From: Noviluteimonas gilva
GTDB taxonomy: Bacteria; Pseudomonadota; Gammaproteobacteria; Xanthomonadales; Xanthomonadaceae
DNA length: 64,000 bases
Assembly: GCF_009740395.1 (NCBI RefSeq)
Contig: NZ_WOXT01000005.1
Coordinates: 62,001 to 126,000 of the forward strand
Reading direction: 5' to 3'
Positions 28,604-36,206 of this stretch are shown here, piece after piece. The translations under genes and the position numbers were made by a program. How positions within the stretch are numbered: the stretch's first letter is position 1; every line of letters begins with the position of its first letter. The notes beneath the pieces are model-generated. The model had not been told where the DNA came from. It did no database searches and saw only the letters and a program-made list of their open reading frames with translations.

Positions 28604-29932
28604 TTAGCGCCGCCGCCCGAGGGGCTTCTTCAACTCGATGACCTTCCCCTGATGGCCAAACACCCTCGCCTCCAAGCGCTCCATCGGCGCGCGCAGGCGA
28701 CTCACGTCATCGGTCAGATAGCCGGCCGTCACGTCGCCGCCCTCGCTGTGCGCCACGATGCGCTTGAGCGCGTACGCCGACACATCCATGGCTTCCAGTA
28801 CGTTGAGTGCCGTGCGCCGGAGGTCGTGCGGGGACCAGACGATGCGCTCGCCGTCGCGGTCGACGATCTTGTCGGTAAAGTGCTTCGTGACCCTCCCGAA
28901 GGGGCGCAAATCGTCTGGTTCGTCGATCGACTTCGGCAGGCCCGGGAAGACATACGTGGTGGACCGACGCACCGCCAAACGCCCTCGAAGCATCGCCATG
29001 ATCTCGGCCCCGAGCGGCAACGAGTGCTCGGACTTGCCCTTCATTCGGTCGGCGCCGATCGTGATCGTCTTCGATTTGAAGTCGACTTCGTCCCACCGCA
29101 GTCCAGCGGCGCTCGACCATCGCAACGCGGTGCACAGCAGGAACAAGGTCAGGTCACGCTGCGTGCCGGTGAGGTCGGGCGGCAAGTCATCGGGCAGCGC
29201 CCTGACGGCGCGCACGAAGTCGTCGAGTCGGTCGCCCAGCGTCCGCTTGCGGCGGCGCACGTTGCCCCACGCGCCCGTCGCCGTGATCTGCGCCGCCACG
29301 TCCGGCAAGTCGATGTTGCGCGTGACCTTGAGGTAGTTCACGACGGCCCGCAGCGCGCGTGCGGCGCCGTCGGCGCGGCTCGGGCTGGCGGTGATGCGCT
29401 TGCGCGCCGAAGCGCTCTGTACGCGCGCCTGCGAGCGCAGGGGCCGGGTCTTCCGATCACGGTGTCGTTTGAGCACGACGTCGGGCGTCAGGTCGATCAG
29501 TGGGCGATCCCAGTAGTCGCCGAACGTGGTCCGCAGATCGCGCTCGTAGGTGCGACAGGTGGCTTCGCGCAGGTCCTTCTCGGCAAAGTAGATGTCCAGC
29601 CCTTCCCGAAGGGTCAGGCCGCGCCGCAAGTTGTCCTTCTTCCGCTGGCGCTTCTCGGCGTTCGGGTCGATGCCTTTCTGCATGTCGCCGACGAGGACGA
29701 GCGCACGCTTGCGCGCTTCGCTGGCCACGATGTCGTCGGCCTTGCCGATGTGGACACGCTTCATGTCGCCGCCGGGGATGCGCTTGAGTACGCTCCAACT
29801 CGCCGACTTCGTGCTCACCCGCAGCCGCAGCGCGGACACCTCGGCGTCCTGGTATTCCGGGCGCTCGCCGGGACGCACCTCCGCGCGAAGCTTCTTGACC
29901 TGGGCTTCGGTGAACCGGACGACGATGGCCAT
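28604..29932 (-). CDS. Tyrosine integrase of element 1
   Basis: A 442-residue site-specific recombinase. N-terminal arm-binding (DUF4102-like) region VRFTEAQVKKLRAEVRPGER, core-binding region TLREGLDIYFAEKDLREAT, and catalytic domain with R in CTALRWSSAAGLRWDEVD, H-x-x-R in WSPHDLRRTALNV, H in VAHSEGGDVTAG and the nucleophile Tyr in GYLTDD. The ATG at 29932 has GAGGAGG 7 bases upstream. It lies 137 bp from the att core at 30070, the usual place for an integrase recognising that site. Confidence 0.93.
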   Translation of the reverse strand: MAIVVRFTEAQVKKLRAEVRPGERPEYQDAEVSALRLRVSTKSASWSVLKRIPGGDMKRVHIGKADDIVASEARKRALVLVGDMQKGIDPNAEKRQRKKDNLRRGLTLREGLDIYFAEKDLREATCRTYERDLRTTFGDYWDRPLIDLTPDVVLKRHRDRKTRPLRSQARVQSASARKRITASPSRADGAARALRAVVNYLKVTRNIDLPDVAAQITATGAWGNVRRRKRTLGDRLDDFVRAVRALPDDLPPDLTGTQRDLTLFLLCTALRWSSAAGLRWDEVDFKSKTITIGADRMKGKSEHSLPLGAEIMAMLRGRLAVRRSTTYVFPGLPKSIDEPDDLRPFGRVTKHFTDKIVDRDGERIVWSPHDLRRTALNVLEAMDVSAYALKRIVAHSEGGDVTAGYLTDDVSRLRAPMERLEARVFGHQGKVIELKKPLGRRR

Positions 29933-30069
29933 GACGACCTCCTCGGGTAGCACCGGGGTAGCAGGAAAGGCCGCTACTGTCGGTGTTCGTCCGTAGGCTA
30001 CCGCGTCTAAATGCTTGATGTAAGGGGTTAAATCGTAGTACGCCGTAGATCACCGATGAGCGGCAACTA

Positions 30070-30117
30070 GGATTGAAAATCCCCGTGTCGGGGGTTCGAT
30101 TCCCTCCCCGGCCACCA
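30070..30117. repeat. Middle attachment site (attR of element 1 / attL of element 2)
   Basis: An exact 48-bp copy of the tRNA-Phe 3' part ending in CCA. No tRNA 5' half precedes it. It is the junction of the two tandem elements. Confidence 0.95.
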
Positions 30118-30125
30118 GTGATTTC

Positions 30126-30155
30126 AAAGGGTTGCGCGAAAGCGCAGCCCTTTTT
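30126..30155 (+). terminator. Intrinsic terminator right after the middle att copy
   Basis: A 12-bp stem (AAAGGGTTGCGC with GCGCAGCCCTTT, one G-U pair) closed by a GAAA tetraloop and followed by TTTTT. Reading rightward it would terminate a tRNA-Phe rebuilt at this junction. Confidence 0.85.
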
Positions 30156-30365
30156 CTTTGAACGGAGACTTGGCGGTGCCCGTTGGGTGCCCCTTCGCAA
30201 TAGTCTCGCGGCGCCCCCTTGCCGGATGGGGCGAAGGCCGCTCGCCCATTGAGCTGGGTCCGCCCCCGGCACATTCGCGCCGAAGTCATACGCGCTCGCG
30301 CCCGCCCGCGATGCGGCGGGAAATTCCGGAAGAGTCGGCCACCTGATTGCCGCTGCAGCTACAGG

Positions 30366-30980
30366 TCAAACTTCGGTTTGTTCAGCCATGCTAAGAGCGT
30401 CGTCTACCTCGACGCCCAGATAGCGGACCGTGCTCTCGATCTTGGTATGGCCAAGCAGTAGTTGTATGGCACGCAGGTTCTTGGTGCGTTGATAGATCAG
30501 AGATGCCTTCGTACGCCGCAGCGAGTGCGTGCCGTAGCCGGGCTCGCCGAGTCCAATGCTTCGCATCCATCCTTTGACGATGCGAGCGTACTGCCGCGTC
30601 GAAAGGTGAGAACCGTCATGTTGGCGGCTCGGGAACAAGTAAGCATCCGGCGGCAGATGCCGAAATTCGATCCATTCGGTCAGAACGTCGCGGGTCGCTT
30701 GGCTGATTTCAAATTGCACCGGGCGTCTGGTCTTGCGCTGGATCACGCGCGCACGCGGCGCAATCTGGGCCCCGTGCGTCACGTCGCGCACATGCAGGCT
30801 AACGAGGTCGCATGCCCTGAGCTTACTGTCGATGGCCAAATCGAAGAGGGCGAGCTTCCGAATGTCCCCTTCGAGTTGAAGGTGGAATCGGATGGCCCAT
30901 ATTTCCTTGAGCTTGAGTGGGGATTTCTGCCCCACGAGCTTGCCTCTATTCCAAGCTGCTCTTTTGCACGGTTTGTTCAT
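30366..30980 (-). CDS. Compact tyrosine recombinase
   Basis: A 204-residue recombinase comprising mainly the catalytic domain: R in AIDSKLRACDLVSLHVRDV, H-x-x-R in YGTHSLRRTKASLIYQ, H in LLLGHTKIESTV and Tyr in RYLGVEVDDA. It lacks the arm- and core-binding domains of full integrases, like the short recombinases FimB/FimE. The ATG at 30980 has GGAGG 6 bases upstream. It sits at the left end of element 2. It may act on another site, for example inversion or resolution; the target is unknown. Confidence 0.85.
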   Translation of the reverse strand: MNKPCKRAAWNRGKLVGQKSPLKLKEIWAIRFHLQLEGDIRKLALFDLAIDSKLRACDLVSLHVRDVTHGAQIAPRARVIQRKTRRPVQFEISQATRDVLTEWIEFRHLPPDAYLFPSRQHDGSHLSTRQYARIVKGWMRSIGLGEPGYGTHSLRRTKASLIYQRTKNLRAIQLLLGHTKIESTVRYLGVEVDDALSMAEQTEV

Positions 30981-31043
30981 GACGTCCTCCGTTCCCGAAC
31001 CGGGAGGAGAACTTGGGCTCACGGCCGATTACTGCCCGGTGAG

Positions 31044-31072
31044 TGTCCGCTATCGGCCAGAAGCGGACATTC
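31044..31072. repeat. Dispersed palindrome TGTCCGCT...AGCGGACA, copy 1
   Basis: Inverted repeat TGTCCGCT (31044-31051) and AGCGGACA (31062-31069) with a 10-nt loop. First of about five related copies, all in element 2. Confidence 0.75.
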
Positions 31073-31089
31073 GCGAACGCTGCGCAGGA

Positions 31090-31305
31090 CTATCCGTTAG
31101 AGGCTGCCATCTCGCGCATAAATTCCCGAGCCGCGGCAAGCGCCTCGTTAGGCGTGGACCCCGTTTCAAAAGATCGTTTCCACGTATTGCTGTCACGCAC
31201 CAAGTACGCCACGGTTGACCATGCAGCACGCGAGGGTTCAAAGCGCTCGACGCGCGCTAAAACAAGCCCGCACTTCGTTTCCATCTCGATTTCACGCAGT
31301 TCCAT
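31090..31305 (-). CDS. Hypothetical small protein
   Basis: A 71-residue protein starting MELREIEMETKCGLVLARVE, with STVAYLVRDSNTWKRSFETG and a C-terminal helix EALAAAREFMREMAA. A GGAG lies 6 bases before the chosen ATG at 31305; a GTG at 31362 would give 90 residues. Not recognised; the C-terminal helix with P-x-E-A-L resembles small RNase-H-like or HicB-like proteins only weakly. Confidence 0.5.
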   Translation of the reverse strand: MELREIEMETKCGLVLARVERFEPSRAAWSTVAYLVRDSNTWKRSFETGSTPNEALAAAREFMREMAASNG

Positions 31306-31646
31306 GCTGGACTCCATCGCAAACCAGAGGCAGCCAGGGCCTGGCGGCTCATACGCTCGCACTTTAATCGGGGCTTGCGGCGGAGTGAAAGATCAGCGGT
31401 GGACGTAGGTCCGCAAAAAAGGCCCCCGAGGGGGCCGGGGCCTTTGTCGGAAACGGGGCGGTGGAGACCGCTGCCTCGACGCAGCCGGGGGATCGGGCTC
31501 CCGCCATCTAGCGGTGTCGTATCTCGGGCGGCTGAAGCAAATCGGCCAACGGTTTGTTTTGCGCTACAAGGCCCCACGGGGTTGTCGGTCAAGACCGCTT
31601 TAGCCTTTACAGGCCGTTGACCTCGGGTGAATCCCAAGGGGCGACC
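31306..31646. other. Intergenic stretch with a GC-rich hairpin
   Basis: Contains a leftward-type intrinsic terminator at 31415-31445 (stem GGCCCC/GGGGCC, T-run on the minus strand). Otherwise no gene supported. Confidence 0.4.
31415..31445 (-). terminator. Intrinsic terminator, leftward
   Basis: AAAGGCCCC / GGGGCCTTT outer pairing with an inner GGCCCCC/GGGGGCC alternative, followed on the minus strand by TTTTTTGC. Probably ends transcription from the STAS-like gene at 31936-32313. Confidence 0.65.
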
Positions 31647-31901
31647 ATGCAGAGCCATGAGGATTTGACTTGGTTCGATCCGGAGCAGTCCTTCTACGGG
31701 GAGCAGTGGGACTTAGCCTGGCGAATTGGCCAGTCTGCGGGGAAAGCTTCCGTCAGGCAGGACTGGGCAGAAGTTGCCCCAACACTTGAAGCCTTGTGGT
31801 TGGATCTAGGCGACGGCAAGTCGTGGTACGAGGCGCGCCCGGCCATCTACGCGGCGTGGCGCGCGGCCAAAACGCAGCAGAGAACTGAGGGTCCGCGCTA
31901 G
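31647..31901 (+). CDS. Small Trp-rich hypothetical protein
   Basis: An 84-residue protein not recognised as a named family. It shows WFDPEQSFYGEQWDLAWRIG and DWAEVAPTLEALWLDLGDG followed by SWYEARPAIYAAW. The spacing W-x-E-V-x-P ... W ... W-[YE]-E recurs in two small proteins after hsp20 (35233 and 35476), so the three may be related. AAGGGG precedes the ATG at 31647. Confidence 0.65.
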   Translation: MQSHEDLTWFDPEQSFYGEQWDLAWRIGQSAGKASVRQDWAEVAPTLEALWLDLGDGKSWYEARPAIYAAWRAAKTQQRTEGPR

Positions 31902-31910
31902 CTCATGTTG

Positions 31911-31934
31911 CTTTCGGCCAGAAGCGGACATTCG
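31911..31934. repeat. Dispersed palindrome, partial copy 2
   Basis: The sequence TCGGCCAGAAGCGGACATTCG matches the right half of copy 1; the left arm is degenerate here. Confidence 0.55.
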
Positions 31935-31935
31935 C

Positions 31936-32313
31936 CTAGCCCAAATTAGCGAGCCAAACGACCGCCTGCTCGCGACGCTCAAATACTTGGAAGGGGATAT
32001 TTCGCACTAGTGCTGCTGTGGCGGCGGGCTTAGCGTCGAGACTCGAAATTCCGACCATGGCCACGCCCCGGTGGCAGAAGAACTGATCGATGATTGCACG
32101 GGCCATGTAGTCCACCCGAGCTTGATCGTCCGGCTCGCGGTCTTCGCGCCCCACCACCAACGATGCGTCCAAAAAATTTATCAAGACCGGAAGGCGCTCA
32201 CTCACACTTTCGGCCTTGAGGGCAGCCAAGGCGGAAACCCGATCGGCGTAGCGAACTTCGCCGGTATGCACGACTTCGACGAACTCCGGCCCGACTATGA
32301 TTTGATGCGCCAC
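31936..32313 (-). CDS. STAS/SpoIIAA-like small protein
   Basis: A 125-residue protein with GTG start at 32313 (GAGCAGG about 8 bases upstream). It begins MAHQIIVGPEFVEVVHTGEV, continues ADRVSALAALKAE and VLINFLDASLVVG, and ends FQVFERREQAVVWLANLG, the strand-helix order and ending of SpoIIAA/STAS-like proteins. It resembles the chromosomal protein at 60383-60754 in length and in GE[VI]xxAxRxxAL. It lies 114 bp downstream of the histidine kinase in the same direction and may be part of its signalling path; this is inference. Confidence 0.6.
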   Translation of the reverse strand: MAHQIIVGPEFVEVVHTGEVRYADRVSALAALKAESVSERLPVLINFLDASLVVGREDREPDDQARVDYMARAIIDQFFCHRGVAMVGISSLDAKPAATAALVRNIPFQVFERREQAVVWLANLG

Positions 32314-32427
32314 TGCGATGACCTGCTCGGGGACCAATGTGCAACATGCGCGCAACAAGGGCGGTAGCACATGAACGCGCACGACAGGGCCAAAAAACGG
32401 TGGTAGGTCATTACGCTGAGAGCCCAC

Positions 32428-34011
32428 CTACTGAGCATCCGTCCTGTCCGTCGGAAAAAGAAGGCTGAAGCGGCTTCCCTTGCCGCGCCCTTCGCTAACC
32501 ACCTGGATTCGCCCGCCGTGAGCATCCATCAATGCCTTCACGAGTGGCAGGCCGACACCCAATCCACCGCCGCGATCGGCTGAGCGCTTTTCCTGTGCGA
32601 ACTGTTCGAACAGATTCGGCATGAGTTCTGGCGCAATACCCTCGCCATTGTCGGAGACGTCGACGCGGATGTCCTCACCGCATTGCGCTATCTCTACCTC
32701 GATAACCCCGCCGCGCGGTGTGTAGCGGATCGCATTGGATAGTAGGTTTGTGATGGCCTGCCTCACTCGGTGGCGATCCCCGACGACATATGCGGGTACA
32801 TCCATGGCCATGGAGCGGACATCATGGCCGCGTTCGCTCGCCTTGGGACGCACCTGTTCGACGGCCTCCCGCATAACTAAGTTCAAGTCCATGCGCTCGC
32901 GCTTGAGCGTCAGGAGCCCGTGGCTAATCCGTGCGATGTCCACGAGGTCTTCGACGAGGCTCGACATTTGCTGTACTTGGCGCGTGATGACGTCCACGCA
33001 CTTGAGCGCCGACGCGTTGTCGCCGACTAGATGGCGCAGAACGTGCGCCGCGTTGTGGATCGGTGCAAGCGGGTTGCGCAGCTCATGGCCCAGGACCGCT
33101 AGGAATTGATCCTTCCGTTCGTTGGCTTCCTGCAGCGCATGTCCGGTGGAGCGAAGCTCGGCTTCGGCCAACACGCGCTCAGTCACGTCCGAGCCTTGGG
33201 TGAAGACGCCCCAAACGCCGCCGTCCTCGTCGAAGATAGGTTGGTGGACGAAGTCCACGTAATAGGTCTCCGCGGCGCCAGCGTTGCGCTGCAACCGGAC
33301 CGGCATCGCGCGTCCGACGAATGATTCACCCTGCGAAAACACGTTATCGAGCAACGCGATGTAGCCCTGGTCCTCAACCTCGGGGAGCACCTCGGAGACA
33401 TTGCGCCCGATCACCTCGCTGTCCGAATGGCCTACCAGTTGTTCGTAAGCGGTATTCACGAGTGCGTACGCGTGCGAGGCCCCTTCGGTGACGCACATGA
33501 ACCCCGGTGCTTGGCGGAACAGTCGGCGCAAGCGCTCCAGTTCGGACCTTCGATTCGCCTGCGCGAGCAGTTCGCGCGTGCGTTCGCTCAGCACGCACAT
33601 CAGCCCCGCGACTTTCCCTTCGTCATCCTGCACCGGCGTGTAGGAGAAACTGAAATACGTCAGTTCGTCGTAACCATTTCGCTGAAGAACGAACGGCATG
33701 TCCTCGTAATAGTGGGATACGCCGTCACGAATGGTGCTGGACACTAACGGCTCGATGTCTTCCCACACTTCGGGCCATACATCGGGCATCGGCATTCCGA
33801 AGCCAGCGGGATGCTTGATCCCAATGACCGGGAGGAAGGCTTCGTTATAAAAAAAACGGTAGTCCGGTCCCCAAACGAGATACTGCGGACGCTGGCTTTT
33901 CCGAAGAAGCGCAAGTACGGTCTGGAGCGACCGCGGCCACGTTCGACGGTCGCTCAATGGCGTGCTTTCCCAAGCTACGCCCTCAAGCAACGCGTCGAAA
34001 TCGAAGGACAT
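32428..34011 (-). CDS. PAS-domain sensor histidine kinase
   Basis: A 527-residue soluble kinase with no membrane helix. Two PAS-type domains (about residues 40-150, with WGPDYRFFYNEAFLPVIG; and 170-295, with FRQAPGFMCVTEGASHAYALVN), a short coil, HisKA with the phospho-accepting His in FLAVLGHELRNPLAPIHNAA near 325, and the ATPase domain (NLLSNAIRYTPRGG, VSDNGEGIAPELMPNLFEQF, GGLGVGLPLVKALMDAHGG). There is no receiver domain and no response regulator gene nearby, so the partner must be elsewhere. ATG at 34011 with AGGGGG upstream. Confidence 0.92.
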   Translation of the reverse strand: MSFDFDALLEGVAWESTPLSDRRTWPRSLQTVLALLRKSQRPQYLVWGPDYRFFYNEAFLPVIGIKHPAGFGMPMPDVWPEVWEDIEPLVSSTIRDGVSHYYEDMPFVLQRNGYDELTYFSFSYTPVQDDEGKVAGLMCVLSERTRELLAQANRRSELERLRRLFRQAPGFMCVTEGASHAYALVNTAYEQLVGHSDSEVIGRNVSEVLPEVEDQGYIALLDNVFSQGESFVGRAMPVRLQRNAGAAETYYVDFVHQPIFDEDGGVWGVFTQGSDVTERVLAEAELRSTGHALQEANERKDQFLAVLGHELRNPLAPIHNAAHVLRHLVGDNASALKCVDVITRQVQQMSSLVEDLVDIARISHGLLTLKRERMDLNLVMREAVEQVRPKASERGHDVRSMAMDVPAYVVGDRHRVRQAITNLLSNAIRYTPRGGVIEVEIAQCGEDIRVDVSDNGEGIAPELMPNLFEQFAQEKRSADRGGGLGVGLPLVKALMDAHGGRIQVVSEGRGKGSRFSLLFPTDRTDAQ

Positions 34012-34100
34012 GGCTGAATCCCCCTTGTAGGGGATGGCTTGTGACAATGTAAGTATGGACCCACCGGGCCGGGGCCGCTGCGTTATGGGCAAAGACTACG

Positions 34101-34133
34101 GAATGTCCGCTTTGGGTCGTTAGCGGACATTCC
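34101..34133. repeat. Dispersed palindrome, copy 3
   Basis: GAATGTCCGCT and AGCGGACATTC around TTGGGTCGTT, an almost perfect inverted repeat. Confidence 0.75.
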
Positions 34134-34172
34134 GCCGCCAGCCCGTCACCCCCGTGACCGACCGTGCCTCCC

Positions 34173-34204
34173 AGTGACCGCTTTCGACCCATAGCGGACA
34201 TTCG
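34173..34204. repeat. Dispersed palindrome, copy 4
   Basis: AGTGACCGCTTTCGACC followed by ATAGCGGACATTCGG; the arms are less perfect than in copy 3. A further GGACATTCGG follows at about 34215. Confidence 0.6.
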
Positions 34205-34304
34205 GCATGACCGTGGACATTCGGCGTGTCTGTCGACAATTCTCGCCTGGCGCACATCCTTGAGCGCGTCGGGGTTTGCCGGAACGATTTACCCCCCATG
34301 AGGT

Positions 34305-34345
34305 GACTGAAAAACGAAAAAACGAAACCCCGCGCAGGGCGGGGT
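34305..34345 (-). terminator. Intrinsic terminator, leftward
   Basis: Stem ACCCCGC / GCGGGGT (34327-34345), followed on the minus strand by TTTCGTTTTTTCGTTTTTC. No gene ending just to its right was identified. Confidence 0.6.
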
Positions 34346-34587
34346 CTCGAGGATCGGCGCGAACGCGATACTTAGTTCGCGCGGCGCTGGCGTCTCCAGC
34401 TACGTCAGTTGTGTAGAGCCCCTGTACGGGCCAGCCATTGATCGCTAGGCGAAATTTTGCCGGACGGAATTTTACGCTTGGCAAGCCCTGGCTGCTGGCG
34501 TGTTCAGCAGATTCCCGAGGCTCATCGCCGCATTGTGCGCCGCAAAAATCTGCCTGAATTTTTCCTGAGAACGCTCATCGCCGATGG

Positions 34588-34616
34588 CTTGAAACTCGCA
34601 GCGGAATTGGTATTTT
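34588..34616 (+). promoter_or_regulatory. Candidate promoter of hsp20
   Basis: CTTGAAA at 34588-34594 and TATTTT at 34611-34616 with 16 bp between TTGAAA and TATTTT. CTTGAAA is the sigma-32 -35 consensus, but the -10 side fits a sigma-70 box better than CCCATNT; heat-shock control is likely by gene content, not proven. Confidence 0.5.
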
Positions 34617-34676
34617 CCCGCGCGACGGAACCCCCGTCGCCACCAGGATCAACACAGGAAAATTCGGAGACTTGCC

Positions 34677-35177
34677 ATGAACATGGTTCGTCAGACTGAT
34701 TGGACCACGGGCCTCAACTTGCACAATGAACTTCGCCGCGTCGTCGACCGCATGTTCGAAGGCGGCAGGTTCGAACAGGACGCTTCCGACGACAGCTCCA
34801 TCGTCACCAGTCAATGGACACCGCGCGTGGACGTCCTCGAGGAGCCCGAGCGGTTCGTCCTGCTCGCCGACTTGCCGGGCATGGAGCCTGCCGACATCGA
34901 GGTCTCGATGGACGACGGCATCCTCACCATCAAGGGCGAGCGCAAAAGCGAGACTGCATCTCGCACCAATCGCTTCTCGCGCATCGAGCGCAGCTACGGG
35001 GTCTTCCATCGGCGATTCGCCTTGCCAGGTAGCGCCGATGCCCAGGGCATTTCGGCGCAAGGCCGCAACGGGGTGCTGGAAGTGTCCATCCCGAAGCGAC
35101 CCGAAACGACCCCCCGCCGCATCCAAGTGAACCACCTCGGTGGCCGCGTGCTTGAGGACCAAACCTCCAGGCAGTGA
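34677..35177 (+). CDS. hsp20: Hsp20/alpha-crystallin small heat-shock protein
   Basis: A 166-residue holdase chaperone. The alpha-crystallin domain (about residues 45-150) shows WTPRVDVLEEPERFVLLADL, PGMEPADIEVSMDDGILTIK, GERKSE, FSRIERSYGVFHRRFALPG and GRNGVLEVSIPK. The Leu-x-Ile-type tail is replaced by RRIQVNHLGG. It is the first gene of a rightward run with three small genes. As cargo on a mobile element it would give heat or proteotoxic stress tolerance. Confidence 0.94.
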   Translation: MNMVRQTDWTTGLNLHNELRRVVDRMFEGGRFEQDASDDSSIVTSQWTPRVDVLEEPERFVLLADLPGMEPADIEVSMDDGILTIKGERKSETASRTNRFSRIERSYGVFHRRFALPGSADAQGISAQGRNGVLEVSIPKRPETTPRRIQVNHLGGRVLEDQTSRQ

Positions 35178-35232
35178 GCGTTTCTCCGGCCGGCTCACGA
35201 GGGTGGGCCGGCCGCTATGCCGGGTGGATGCC

Positions 35233-35433
35233 ATGGATACCAGGGAGCTCCTCTCCGATGCCGCCGAGGTCGCGTCCTTCGCCAAGTTCCTGCAGAAGCT
35301 CTGCTGGGGCCTGCGCTGGAACGAAGTGGAGCCGCGAGCCCGCCAGGCGTGGACCGAGCGTTCACCCCTCCGGGAACGTTTGCCCTGGGAACACGTACGC
35401 GACTTTGTTCGCGAAACCTGGTTCCTGCACTGA
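35233..35433 (+). CDS. Small hypothetical protein after hsp20 (W-E-P pattern)
   Basis: A 66-residue protein, MDTRELLSDAAEVASFAKFL, then GLRWNEVEPRARQAWTERSP and LPWEHVRDFVRETWFLH. The W-N-E-V-E-P-x(5)-AW ... W-E-x-V pattern is shared with 35476 and 31647. No named family. It lies 55 bp after hsp20 in the same direction. Confidence 0.6.
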   Translation: MDTRELLSDAAEVASFAKFLQKLCWGLRWNEVEPRARQAWTERSPLRERLPWEHVRDFVRETWFLH

Positions 35434-35475
35434 GGGAATGCAACGACCCCATTCTGCATATGAAACGGTGGCGCC

Positions 35476-35700
35476 ATGTCGTACTTCAACACACTGCCGA
35501 ACGCGGCCGATCCCCACTTGCTGACGGCAATCATCCGTACGGCCAAGGAGGAGTGCGAGCACGCGACGTGGGAAGAACTGGAACCCGTGCTCGCTGAAGC
35601 CTGGGAAGACCTGCGCGGCGCCGACGAGCCCTCGTGGGACCTGGTCGTCGACGAGATCCAGCAGGCATCGCTTGCGACGGCCCGGAACGAGCCGAATTAA
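35476..35700 (+). CDS. Small acidic hypothetical protein (W-E-P pattern)
   Basis: A 74-residue acidic protein: MSYFNTLPNAADPHLLTAII, HATWEELEPVLAEAWEDLRG and SWDLVVDEIQQAS. It shares with its neighbour at 35233 the pattern W-x-E-[VL]-E-P-x(5)-AW followed 10-14 residues later by W-[ED]. Function unknown; position suggests a stress-linked role. Confidence 0.62.
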   Translation: MSYFNTLPNAADPHLLTAIIRTAKEECEHATWEELEPVLAEAWEDLRGADEPSWDLVVDEIQQASLATARNEPN

Positions 35701-35719
35701 CCATCGCCCGGAGCGGGAC

Positions 35720-36016
35720 ATGGACAACTGGCGCGACGAACTTGCGATTCTCCAGGCACAAGTGGCGGTGCAGCACCTGATTTTGCAAAGCCTGGTGCAC
35801 AGCCACTCACAACCAGACGCGCTGCTGCAGGAATGGCGCAGGCTTCGCGCGGATCGGGTCGCGCAGGCGTATGCCCTGCCTGCCGATGCACGATCGAGCG
35901 ACTGGCTTTCGCAACACATGCAGGTGTTCGCGGAAGACTGGACTGCCGAACTGGTGGATCTGATCGCGCGCGGGGCGGATCACGTGGGTGAGGCCACCTC
36001 CGCGGACCTGTCCTGA
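35720..36016 (+). CDS. Small hypothetical protein, last gene of the hsp20 run
   Basis: A 98-residue helical protein, MDNWRDELAILQAQVAVQHL to the end GADHVGEATSADLS, without known motifs. A GGAGCGGG lies 5 bases before the ATG and it follows the previous stop by 19 bp, so it is probably co-transcribed with hsp20. Confidence 0.6.
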   Translation: MDNWRDELAILQAQVAVQHLILQSLVHSHSQPDALLQEWRRLRADRVAQAYALPADARSSDWLSQHMQVFAEDWTAELVDLIARGADHVGEATSADLS

Positions 36017-36160
36017 AGGCCGTGGAGGGAGGGGGCGCCGCTGGCGATTGGGCCCGCTGTGTCTTGTGCGGAACCAGCCTGTTGGCACCAAAGTATGGTG
36101 CGTTCCGTTGGCTCTTCCGTACTGATCGGCGCTGAAAGCTTCGGCGCCACAACGCCGAGC

Positions 36161-36192
36161 GAATGTCCGCTTCTGGCCGAAAGCGGACATTG
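36161..36192. repeat. Dispersed palindrome, copy 5
   Basis: GAATGTCCGCTT and AAGCGGACATT around CTGGCCGA; close to copies 1 and 3. Confidence 0.75.
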
Positions 36193-36206
36193 AAAATTGT
36201 CACGGT

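Larger units (their letters stand above)
13023..30117. mobile_element. Integrative element 1 (copper-resistance island) in tRNA-Phe
   Basis: About 17.1 kb bounded by two exact 48-bp copies of the tRNA-Phe 3' end. The integrase lies at the right end, reading leftward, with its start 137 bp from the att core. Content from left to right: a toxin-antitoxin-like pair, a 12-kb copper cluster, then a backbone (HGGxSTGPRT protein, winged-helix protein, AlpA-like HTH protein, a 239-residue protein, integrase). No conjugation, replication initiator of known type or phage structural gene was seen, so it would be an integrative or mobilisable island rather than a self-transmissible ICE. Confidence 0.9.
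34012..34676. other. Non-coding stretch with palindromes, terminator and hsp20 promoter
   Basis: About 665 bp with two copies of the dispersed palindrome, a leftward terminator and a promoter candidate for hsp20. No gene is supported on either strand. Confidence 0.5.

Noticed and set aside
35807..36190. Frames reading SAFGQKRTFA and VRFRPEADIR near the dispersed palindromes
   Set aside because: These are translations of the GTCCGCT/AGCGGACA repeat, a frequent annotation artefact.
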